From positions 1,054,001-1,118,000 of the forward strand of contig OZ345370.1 in the NCBI GenBank assembly GCA_977006965.1: a stretch of DNA of 64,000 bases, read 5' to 3'. Position numbers and translations under genes: made by a program. Positions 55,723 through 64,000 of the stretch are shown here, piece after piece (position 1 is the first letter of the stretch; each line of letters begins with the position of its first letter). Under the pieces are notes generated by a model. The model saw nothing but the letters and a program-made list of their open reading frames with translations, was not told the origin of the DNA and did no database searches. This DNA comes from Phymatolithon calcareum (lineage: Eukaryota > Rhodophyta > Florideophyceae > Hapalidiales).

Positions 55723-56495
55723 ACTGAAACAGAAGGAGTGCTGCACGTCGCAATGATTGAATCGCAAATGTCGGGGAGAAAACGCTCTCCGTTAGAACTG
55801 GAAAAGATCGCATTGCATCCACGTCCAAAATCTCAGAACTGTGTCGATATCAGCAACGCGCAGACGTTGCCGCGCTCTGCGGGCGTCGGGTGAGACAAAA
55901 GACAAATTCATCACTGTGGAACGCGGCACTCGTCACGGACATAGGAAATACGTACCAGGCGAGGAGTTGAGGTGTAAATACTGTTCAGGGAAACAGGTCT
56001 GCCGGGCGCCCTGGAAAAATGCTACGCACGTGGAAGACATTTAGAGCTCCAAAGGTTAGCCATAGGGTTGCGTTCAAAGCACGTAGTACGGCACCATGAG
56101 GTACTCAATCTTGATCAGATCGATATTGAATCGCCAGTGGCAATGGTACAGTTTACCGCTGCCCGTCAGCTTCTATGGTTAGTTCAAAGAGATCATCAGG
56201 TCAAGCGCATGAAGTGGTGGACCCGTGTATTTGGAAACTCACCTTCAGACGCCTTGCGCGCTGTATCGTTTTGCTCAATGCCCCCGCGGCGCGATGGGGA
56301 TACTATATAGACTACCAATTATCAGCCACTGTGCCGGATTCCGCCGGACATACCACGAACAGGACATCGTAGTATGATATCACCGGAGCCCTAAATAGTA
56401 TAGAAATGTAATTTTCAGCCCTCTCAATTCTTAATTGAATAGTTCTGAAAGCAATTAGCTAGACATGTACAGTACCTCCAATTTCCAGTCTTCGT
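55723..56495. other. Intergenic region
   Basis: No gene recognised; short frames only. Confidence 0.4.
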
Positions 56496-56555
56496 CAACG
56501 GCTGTTTCCAGTCCTTGTTTTTTTTAAAAAAAACAAGCACTGGAAACAGCCGTTG
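56496..56555. repeat. 60-bp palindrome with 30-base arms (one mismatch)
   Basis: CAACGGCTGTTTCCAGTCCTTG and its reverse complement flank a central T8A8 run without spacer; the only mismatch is G/C in the arm (CAAGCACTGG versus CAAGGACTGG). Confidence 0.95.
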
Positions 56556-56606
56556 GGGGAAATATGCATTCGTCCGATTAGGTGCAAGCATTGAAAACGC
56601 TAGCGT

Positions 56607-56754
56607 TATAGTCCAGTTATTGGTGATATGGTGACGGTCGATTAATATCAGGCCCATAATCTGTTCTGGGTGACGCTTAGCTAAGCGTCACCCAGAACAG
56701 ATTATGGGCCTGATATTAATCGACCGTCACCATATCACCAATAACTGGACTATA
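56607..56754. repeat. 148-bp perfect palindrome with no spacer
   Basis: Two 74-base arms meet at CTTAG|CTAAG (centre 56680/56681) and are exact reverse complements. Arm landmarks are GTCCAGTTATTGGTGATATG and GCCCATAATCTGTTCTGGG on the left, mirrored on the right. Pairing stops at 56606/56755. No coding frame is supported in it. Confidence 0.97.
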
Positions 56755-57039
56755 TCACAAGCAGCCACGTCCTCAGGAGAATGCGGGAAATACCAATATT
56801 TCGATACTTCGGAAGAAACGGACCATGCTCAACGACTTATAGAGACTATACGGAAAAAAACAGGCACATGTGCCCAATAGGGTTGCAGTTCAATTAGTTT
56901 CAAATTAACGATCCATATGATACACCATATTGTGTTTTATAATTGTTTTCTGATTCATATGCACGTGCCGTGCATTATTATCGTCAGCTACGTAGTGGAT
57001 TCGTGCGTTACGGAACTAAACGGCTACCCGTGAAATTTG

Positions 57040-57515
57040 CCAAGCGAAAGTTTCGTTTAACTTTCGCGTTGACAAAACAGGTGATCGAAAGTTTCGATTT
57101 CCTGTTCTTATCGAGGCAATACTTCCCAAAAGGACAGTCGCAATTCCTTCTTTCTTAGAACAAATTTCCTCTTCAGTATTGGAACTACAAAGTTTCGCTA
57201 ACAAAATTTTAAAACTTCCGCTCCTTCCCAGCGAAATTTGCAAACGAAAGTCGAAAGTTTCGCCAAAAACGGGAAAGTTTCGATTTCTAGGAGCAAGTTT
57301 CGCAGGAAGAATGTGGGACATTTTTGGATTTTTTCATATCAATGGCAAGATCTCGTTCAGGTCTACAAAGTTTCGCTAAGGAATTGAAATATAGACAAAC
57401 TGCAAACAGAATCTGGCCAATGAGAATTCGGCTACTGCGAAAGTTTCGATTTTGGCACGTTTCATGACACGTGTTCTCATCGAAAGTTTCGCAAAAGTTT
57501 CGAAAAGTTTCGCTT
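57040..57515. repeat. Cluster of AAGTTTCG motifs, often in CGAAAGTTTCG palindromes
   Basis: At least eleven copies of AAGTTTCG occur on the plus strand in under 500 bases, at irregular spacing, several extended to the self-complementary CGAAAGTTTCG. Spacing and unit length are irregular, unlike a CRISPR array or a regular satellite. The background is otherwise unique sequence. Confidence 0.85.
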
Positions 57516-58603
57516 GGGAAATCCAGATCCGTAACTTTGCGTATCATACGTATGATAGTTTTGCAAATGGATACGTTGCTTCTGCCGAAGTGTCAGCAAT
57601 AGTCTTCCATGCCTATGCATGGTCCAAGCGTGTAAGCTTGTTTCAAATGGACAATCAATGATTAAAAATCTAACCGTGATATCAACAGGTCGATAAAAAT
57701 TCGTCAACTGTGTTAAAAAGTTGAAAATGAGAAAAATCGCTATTTCCCGCGCTCTCCAGAGATTCGCACTGTGCTCTTCTCGAAGAAAATTCCTTTCCCC
57801 CTTTCAAGATTTTACAATTCCGCCTTCAAGTTTTCCAATTACGGGTTTTTGGCGTCACACTTCCGTGCTCGTCCTGAATCCACAGGGCCTTTGGCCTCGC
57901 GGAGAAAGTATTTCTCCCCCTTCAGATGCTCTAGTTCCTCTTCTACTCGACGCAATATCATGATGTCACCCAGATTCTCGAGCGACCGCACATGGTTGGG
58001 GTTTTTTCTCTTTCACCGCGCAAATCTCAGCGTGTTCATTTTCTCTTTCATTCACACCAGACGTGACGCTACCGTTGAAGACGTCTTCACGTAGACAGGA
58101 CTGGCTGCGTAAAAACAACTGTTCGCTTAAATCTGAGAATATGGCCTCCCCCAAATGAGCCCTTCGCGGAAAGCATCATCGTCCCCCGTTGCATGCGCTC
58201 AGCATGGGTTTGGGTCCAACGCGGGGCCGCTCAATTGGCCTTGCCACCAACAGTCCGGCTTGCATCATAAATTGCATTTCTGAATCCCGTTACTGAATCC
58301 TGCTGTTGAGCCGGAGATACTGGAGATTGTACCCTTGCCCTGATAGTATCAAAACTCTATTGGCTGACCGGCAGCCCAAACACGCGTTCCGTTACCATCA
58401 TGTCGTCAAGTCAAGTTGCACTGCGCTCTTTCTCTTCAAAGGTGCAAAGGTCGAGCGAGATACAAGTATCTCTGCAGGACAGTGGACGTCCTGCGTGCAA
58501 ATAAATGATCTGACTAAACTTATGGCCTTCCTAACAATGGCCATCGCCACCCAAAGCGAAATCCACCATCGTAGATTTCATTCGCACCTGACCACGCAAC
58601 ATC
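57516..58603. other. Region without a recognised gene
   Basis: Only short frames with no motif; the right end may hold the promoter of the secreted protein gene. Confidence 0.35.
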
Positions 58604-59159
58604 ATGAAGTTTTTGGTCGTTTTTCTCCTCTCCGCCATCCTGGCGCTCTGCTCCGTCTCCGCCACTGCCGACGCTCCGAGTGCGATTTACTTCCGCAAGA
58701 TCGAAAAGTGTAGTTTCCGCTTCGGATCATGCTGATAGATCGTCAAGCAGTTCTGCGTCTGCCAAACGTGTCCCTACAATGTTTGCAAACAGTGTCGTCT
58801 CGTCTGCTTCCGCAGCGTAAGCGGGTGCACGTTTTCGTCCCGTACCAGAAGTGTTATTACAAGCCTGCTGTGGGTGCCTTAAAGTCAAGGTCGAGCCCAG
58901 TCGCAAGTGGATCTGCGAGGATCAGTACACGGACGAGACTAAGCGCCACTGCCATACGTACCACAAAAACGATTGGAAGAGGGAGTGCCACCCCGTTTGC
59001 GAGCTCAAGCACCTCTACCCGTGCCATTACGTCAGAGCTGTGTGCGAGTTGTACCGTATCTTCCACTACCCGAAGTTCTGCCTGGTTCTCATGTGGCCGA
59101 GTCCGAATCCGTATCATGTGATACACTGGAGGAAAACGTTTGTGCCGGATCTCCAATGA
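58604..59159 (+). pseudogene. Small secreted cysteine-rich protein, interrupted
   Basis: The ATG at 58604 starts MKFLVVFLLSAILALCSVSATA, a clear signal peptide with likely cleavage after SATA. The frame ends with consecutive TGA TAG at 58733-58738. In the same frame right after the stops comes a Cys-rich segment (FCVCQTCPYNVCKQCRLVCF). A +1 frame then continues with further Cys-rich sequence (CCGCLKVKVEP, KRHCHTYHKNDWKREC, CELYRIFHYPKFC) to 59159. Either a gene broken by two stops and a frameshift, or one with unrecognised introns; a 32-bp GTAAGC...CCAG segment is too short for a normal intron. The continuous Cys-rich composition makes one ancestral secreted protein likely. Confidence 0.55.
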
Positions 59160-59342
59160 TTCAGAGTCACTCTACGAAGCTCTTTACATATGATACAACT
59201 CTCGGGGCTCTCCCGAAATGTCGCCCATGGTTATCCAACTGCTCGAGAAGCACTAAGTCGATATCCTTGACCTGAAAGAAACATGGCAAAATGAGGACCA
59301 AACTTTGTGCGTGCCATATGAGCGAAGTACTCTCACCTCTCC

Positions 59343-59377
59343 AATGTCCCCCACCCGCTAGAGCGAGAGGAGACATT
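59343..59377 (-). ncRNA. Candidate structured RNA at the 3' side of the Fanzor gene
   Basis: On the Fanzor strand AATGTC pairs with GACATT around an inner CGCT-CTAGCG stem. It lies about 110 bases past the Fanzor stop, where Fanzor/TnpB guide RNAs usually come from. Only the hairpin is seen; that it is a guide RNA is inference. Confidence 0.25.
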
Positions 59378-59487
59378 GTGCTCTGTAGCTGTATGCTCTT
59401 TATTTCCGCGCGTGTGCGGCCCTCGATAGGAGTATAAAGAGAAATGTGTGTAAGTTCAAAGAATCTAAAAATGAAGAGACAAGCAAT

Positions 59488-62127
59488 CTATGCGTGAGAA
59501 CTGCGTGAGGGTCTGCTGAGATGGGGCGGTCGGGGCAATCCCAGAAGCTGATGGAGACCCACAGCGGCAATATTTGTCGCTCCATTTGTGTCTCGGTCAA
59601 TAGATTCCGTAGAACATCCATTGCTCTCGCCTGTCGGGTTGTTTGTACAACGAAACATACGGGAGCGGTGATTGCCTTGCAGAGTGTGTCCACACTCTTT
59701 GCAGCGTATAGATGTTCTGAATTCGTCGACAAGGACGACTGGACAGAGAAGCGAGAGCGCACGAAGAAGCCTCTTGCGCGGACAAGGACCGCGCGACCCA
59801 TGACCAAACTCCGCATTACCGAAAAACAACACGCGCTTCCTCCGGTACAAATCTTGTTTGAGTTTCCGCTTTGCCGCACCGCGGCTCGTCGAAGTTCGCA
59901 ACTCTTCATTTTCAGCTCCAAAGGCAAGAGTCTTTGCCATTTCTTGGATGTTTCGTGATTTGGCGCGGAGTCGAGCAAAGCGTTGGCGACGTCTGTTCTT
60001 GGAAAACAATTCGCGGCACATGACCGTCAATGTACTGTAGACAACGTTGGCGTATGCAACACTTGCACCGGCACGCTTTAGCGACACTTGAGAAAAGTCG
60101 TTGAGCGCTGCTCGGTAGGCCTCATTTTCGTTGCGACGTGCAGCCTCGTTCTTCTACGCGACACGCGCCAGCGACTCGAACCTGTAGGTCTTGTGGGAAA
60201 CATACTTAGTTGATTTCTCGATCTCCTTCGCCTTCATCGCATCTTTGACTTCTTGTATATTATGAAGCGATAGGTCCACTTCGGCTCTCACGGTGGTCCC
60301 TATCTTGACTTGTCCCGGATCGAGGCCAATGACCTGGTACGTCCCTTGAAAGTCCTCCGGAATGGCAACAGCGTTCTTGAAGAGGCCCTTCGTGTTCCTT
60401 GATATGTCGAAACGACGCCGTATGGAGTGGTACCCTGTTTGATGCAGTTCACGCACACCGGACGGAAGAGGCTCCTTGGGAGGCTGTCGGGTGGAATCAG
60501 CACTTGGTCGAGCGACTTCCGTATGCTCCTTCTTGGTTATCGTAGCTAACAAGACCTTGATTTGCAAACCATCGGAGGAAATGTTGCACACAAGCCAAGG
60601 AATGGGGCCGTGTTCGTTGTGTTTCTGCTCGGCGTACCGTGCGTCGTCGGGAACCCAGGAGTGTTGGACGCACAGTGGAATTCCTTGCCTTAAACATCTC
60701 TTCTGGCGTAGAAGTTTTCTTTTCTTCTTCTTCTTCTTCTTCTTCCTCATCCGATGTCGCGGGAGCTTGTTGAAAGCCTTGCGGTGCATTACTTTTCTCT
60801 TCTTGCCGTTCGCCCTCACAGGAGGAGGTCGGTAACGATCGATCTTGCGCTTTGAATGGAAGTCAAAAAATGGTGTCCACCACGTGCGACTCCCTACTGC
60901 TTTCAAATCTTCTTCCGAAATAACGCCGGGAGCGAGCTGACGTACGGATTCGTTGTCGTAGTGCACAAATGCGTACTGCAATGAATACAAGGGGAGTAGA
61001 GTGAAAGGCTTGGGAAGTGAGTCAAGACCGGGGACTTTCTTCTCGTTGAATAGAGACTTTCTCGACTCTTCCACCGCGGCTCTTAGCTCATGCACTTGTT
61101 GGTCTGTGATCGACTCCGCTGTATCGAACCACGGCGGAACGGGAACTTCCTTGAGCAGACTCCTTTGCGCGACGATCCTTTGCTTGTCGTACTTCCCATG
61201 AACGCTAGGGAAGTCAACATACGGCTGGGCACTGTCCACTTCGGAGCGCACTCGCGACGCTTCGTCGTACAAAGGACTTACTTCACGCCTGAAGTGATAT
61301 AATACTCGGAGCTTTGAAATAGGGGATTGAAATTCCCTGACGTCATCAAAAAGCGCACGGAAAATCGGCATCATGTCGAAAAGACCATCTCTCCAGCTCG
61401 CGATTGTGTTTCGGTGGCAAAATCGGTCAATGATTTCTGTCGCTCGGTCGGCTGTGCTGGCCATGGCGGCGTTGAATAGAGCTTCGGATGCTTTCTTCGT
61501 CATCTCGTGGAAGTTGTCTTGACCGCGATCATTCCAGAACCTCTGTTCGATGAAGCATTGAATATGCCGTCCTGATTGATCAAAATGGTCTTCCACATGC
61601 CGCTTATTAGCTGCTGACATGTTGCGCGAGAGGACACCGAGTGGTCGCTTGATACAATTCTGCATTTTCTCCAAGGTCTGGGGCCCGAGCCCGTGTTCTT
61701 CATCTTCGTGGTGTCTGTGAACATAGTTCACCAAATGAGTCCTGACAGCAGCGTAGTGTTCTAGATCAAGAATACGCGGTTCGCTTTTCTTGTTCGGAGC
61801 ACGCATCTTGTACGTTGCTAAGTGAAGAGCAATGTGCCGCAATACGCCGGCGTTGAATAAAATCCTTGAACCCGCAAACGAGACCGCAGGGTCATCCAAG
61901 AGCACGTTCAAGTACACTGACACCAAGTGTCTTAGAAGGCCAAGTACTTTAGCATTCGTGTGCAAGTTGTGAGTCAACTTGGCCTTGTCCAAGTCATTCT
62001 TGATGCACGCATCGACCGATGTCGTGACTGTGCGGACCTTGAATGAGAACGTTTTGATTCGCTGGTTGGCTGCAAACTCTTTCAGCTCTTCTCGGACCTT
62101 CTTCGGGATAGCGGCCCCGTCAGACAT
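59488..62127 (-). CDS. Fanzor, eukaryotic TnpB-like RNA-guided endonuclease (one in-frame stop)
   Basis: Fanzors are transposon-linked relatives of TnpB/Cas12 that cut DNA using a guide RNA. ATG complementary to 62125-62127 (MSDGAAIPKK). The open frame runs ~657 codons to a TAG (plus-strand 60154-60156) and continues in the same frame for 221 codons to the end at 59488. The RuvC-I motif VIGLDPGQVKIGT (Asp ~603) lies before the stop. After it come FFGNAEFG, the Fanzor-type VVLVDEFRTSIRC with the relocated catalytic Glu, a zinc ribbon (CKECGHTL ... FRC ... GCS) and RuvC-III SIDRDTNGATNIA. A Lys-run encoded by a TTC microsatellite at ~60720-60748 could act as a nuclear signal. All catalytic residues remain, so the gene is recently broken, read through or spliced; not recognised as an IS607-linked copy since no serine recombinase is nearby. 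Confidence 0.85.
60713..60748. repeat. TTC microsatellite inside the Fanzor gene
   Basis: A (TTC)n run with flanking TTTCTTTTC encodes a stretch of about eight consecutive Lys in the N-terminal domain. Slippage-prone but in frame here. Confidence 0.85.
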
Positions 62128-62307
62128 GGCGGCAAGCTGACGGGCGAGTTTCAAAGCTCCATGAAAGAGGGATGGTGGTGGCTTGGGGGTATGCAAGTGT
62201 TGTGGTACAACATCGAGTGGCGACAGAGGTTTAAAAGTACCACCAACCGAAAGCCATGTAGCATGCAAGACGAGGAGCTATTTTCGGAATCCATATGCTT
62301 TGCTCAC

Positions 62308-62600
62308 CAAACGAAATGCCCGATCACAGTCTCTAAGGTTGCCAGGTCCCATTCAATATGCAGGGTATCACTACGGCGCAGGGCTATAGCGACTGAGCAC
62401 CATGAATGAGACTCAGTTTCTTGCACAGCTCTTCGGATGAACAGATGGACGTATTTAGAAAGGGGACGTTGGGCGCAAATAAATGGATCGGAATAGAGCG
62501 ACGCAGCGCAAGTCTCGAGATGTGAAAGGACACCCGGAATAAAAGCTTCATAGAGAGGGCGGCCGCAACGGCATATGCGGAGAAGATAAGAGTGATTGCT
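62308..62600 (-). CDS. Possible HORMA/REV7-like exon, truncated beside the Fanzor
   Basis: A minus-strand frame reads RPLYEAFIPGVLSHLETCAASL, then PLSKYVHLFIRRAVQETES, SVAIALRRSDTLHIEW. The spacing and pattern resemble the HORMA domain of MAD2L2/REV7 (LYxREVYP, PELxxYI, then a beta-strand ending in ERF). It ends at a plausible splice donor GTTTG|GTGAGC (exon end at 62308). The next exon is not recognised, and the Fanzor starts ~180 bases on, so the gene may have been cut by that insertion. The identification is weak and the upstream exon start is unclear. Confidence 0.3.
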
Positions 62601-62608
62601 TGCGTCAT

Positions 62609-63075
62609 GGTGGATGACGCTCAAAGTGTGCAGGTCAGAATGATCGGATAGCGGTTTTCGACGCACGTGCGAGGTGAAGTCAGTAGAGTGTTGTTGATCA
62701 CCATATGGGGATGAAGACAGGCGAGAGGGGTTTGTACTTTGCGAAGGGGAATAGGTACAGACTTTACAAATGATCATATATGGCGAAAAAAAGAATGTTT
62801 TAGCGGGGGAAAGTAAAAAGAGGGGAGGAAAGCATATTTTCAGTGCATCAAAAAAATAAATAAAACTCCTTAGTTGTTGTTTCTGCACACAAAATTATGA
62901 GGGAATTGATGTATATGCAAAATTAGTGAATTTTCACTAGTGAATTTAATGTACTCGTGTACACCTGTCACGGTGTATTCGAGAACGTCACCCAATAAAC
63001 ACTCACTGGTTACAGAGCGCAAAAGCACTTGACAGAGAGGCCTTCTTGAGAATGCTTTGGGATATTCAGGGATAT
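62609..63075. other. AT-rich intergenic region
   Basis: It lies upstream of the NB-ARC gene; no motif recognised except the palindrome that follows. Confidence 0.4.
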
Positions 63076-63101
63076 TTTACAGAATACATGTATTCTGTAA
63101 A
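63076..63101. repeat. 26-bp perfect palindrome
   Basis: TTTACAGAATACATGTATTCTGTAAA is self-complementary with centre 63088/63089. It ends eight bases before the open NB-ARC frame begins (63109). Confidence 0.95.
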
Positions 63102-63108
63102 GAGTTGA

Positions 63109-64000
63109 TCAAAAAAGAAAAGGGCTGCTTCGGGCGCCAAAACGCATGGAATTGTTGTCATGGGCGGTGTCGGCAAAACTGTGGCCATGACAGGTCTTGC
63201 CTCTCAAGAGGACATTAGGTTCAGGTTTGACGGTGGCATCTACTTCATGTCATTCGGACAGGAAGCAACATTGGGAAAAATTATCGATGAGATTGCCAAT
63301 ATCGTTGACACACCGGACGGCAGCGAGGAAGCGGAAAAAGTGAGAGCCTCTCGATCAGTTCGGGATGCGGCAAAAGTCGCTGTTCGTCGATTTACCCGAA
63401 AACCGTGTCTCTTCTTATGTGACGATCTTTGGGCAACAGAATCTGATACTGGTTTTTTTCAAGACCTGAGAATTCTCGTTACTGGCCATGCACGGAGCAG
63501 AATGGTTGTAACTACACGCAATTCAAGAATTGCGAATCAAGCTGGAAGCGAAGTCCCGTTCGGCACTCGTGATCCGACGGGGCCTGTTTCCAAGGCCATA
63601 TTTTTCGTACATGCCGGCATTATCGATGACCCAAATGACGTTGATTTTCAAGACATTTTGGAGCAGCTGCTTGAGCTATGTAGAGGTCTTCCCCTCCTGC
63701 TCGCTGTAGTAGGCCGGAGGATGGCTGAAGAAGACTCGGAGGACAAATTGAGCACAAGGTTGAGGAATCAGTTGGTGGAATTGAAGTCGGAGGCGAGAAG
63801 AGTTGAGCTTTTGGAAGATGAAGTGCCTAACAACTATCCTACAAGTCTGCATGCGGCTATCATGCTCAGCGTTTACTTTATTGAAAAGAAGCTAAGGCAT
63901 TTGCGCGCAAAAGCAAGTGAGAACTTTACTGTTGTGCAAATGTTCCAGTCACTATCAGCGCTAAGTAAGCAAGGTTGGATACCAATTTCCGTTTTGTCTC
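63109..64000 (+). CDS. NB-ARC (STAND) NTPase, N-terminal exon missing, runs off window end
   Basis: A frame opens after the TGA at 63106-63108 and stays open to 64000. It has the NB-ARC order: P-loop GIVVMGGVGKTVAMTGLA (first ATG 63160); kinase-2/Walker B KPCLFLCDDLWATES; the RNBS-B-like SRMVVTTRNSRIA; and GLPL box ELCRGLPLLLAVVGRRM. In NLR-type immune switches and other STAND proteins this module oligomerises on ATP binding. The start is not settled: residues before the P-loop (KKKRAASGAKTHG) suggest a preceding exon or a truncated N-terminus. Sensor domains after the GLPL box lie partly outside the window. A TIR, CC or kinase partner domain is not visible in this part. Confidence 0.8.

Noticed and set aside
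57040-57515. AAGTTTCG cluster as a CRISPR array
   Set aside because: Units are only 8-11 bases, spacing is irregular and the genome is eukaryotic.
59400-59978. 192-residue minus-strand frame overlapping the Fanzor C-terminus
   Set aside because: It is a shifted shadow of the Fanzor frame, which has clear motifs.
59488-62127. A bacterial IS607/IS605 insertion sequence
   Set aside because: No TnpA or serine recombinase is nearby, and the VDEFRTS motif is of the eukaryotic Fanzor type.

Overview
This window is nuclear DNA from a eukaryote with mostly single-exon genes. I infer a multicellular red alga (florideophyte; a Chondrus-like genome fits best, but this is not proven). The grounds are compact genes with few, short GT-AG introns, plastid/mitochondrial-type N-termini, a mix of eukaryotic housekeeping genes, and gene islands separated by decayed transposons. 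Nothing suggests a prokaryotic genome.

Layout. 1-5.8 kb: 5' end of SMC3 (minus), a decayed urea transporter copy, and a pseudokinase-like gene. 6.2-18.5 kb is a gene-dense island: a three-exon ABCD-type ABC transporter, a USP5-type deubiquitinase, a Sel1-repeat protein, a small membrane protein, a NUMOD3-motif organellar-type protein and mitochondrial ATP10. 18.5-24 kb is repeat-rich, with hairpins, a broken C2H2 gene and a YVH1/DUSP12-like phosphatase whose frame is broken. 24.1-27.3 kb: a 1052-residue orphan membrane protein. 28-35.3 kb: LINE remnants in both orientations, a staphylococcal-nuclease-like gene, and relics of the phosphatase and orphan genes. 35.4-47 kb: a urea assimilation cluster (DUR3 transporter, urea carboxylase, allophanate hydrolase). 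47.1-50.2 kb: head-to-head pieces of a SWIM/zinc-knuckle DNA transposon. 51.6-55.7 kb: an intact C2H2 gene, an MFAP1 splicing factor and a DUF2358/SOUL plastid-type protein. 56-64 kb: perfect palindromes, an AAGTTTCG-rich block, a broken cysteine-rich secreted protein, a Fanzor (eukaryotic TnpB-like RNA-guided nuclease) with one in-frame stop, a possible HORMA/REV7-like exon, and the 5' part of an NB-ARC NTPase gene.

How genes work together. DUR3 imports urea, urea carboxylase makes allophanate, and allophanate hydrolase releases ammonium and CO2; the last two are convergent with ends 226 bp apart. Unusually, the carboxylase carries a C-terminal extension that looks like a dead amidase domain, beside a separate intact amidase gene.

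Most noteworthy: the Fanzor locus with a possible 3' structured RNA, the urea carboxylase-dead amidase fusion, the NB-ARC gene, a USP5 that has lost three of four zinc ligands, the 148-bp perfect palindrome, and the repeated finding of decayed second copies of genes from this same window.
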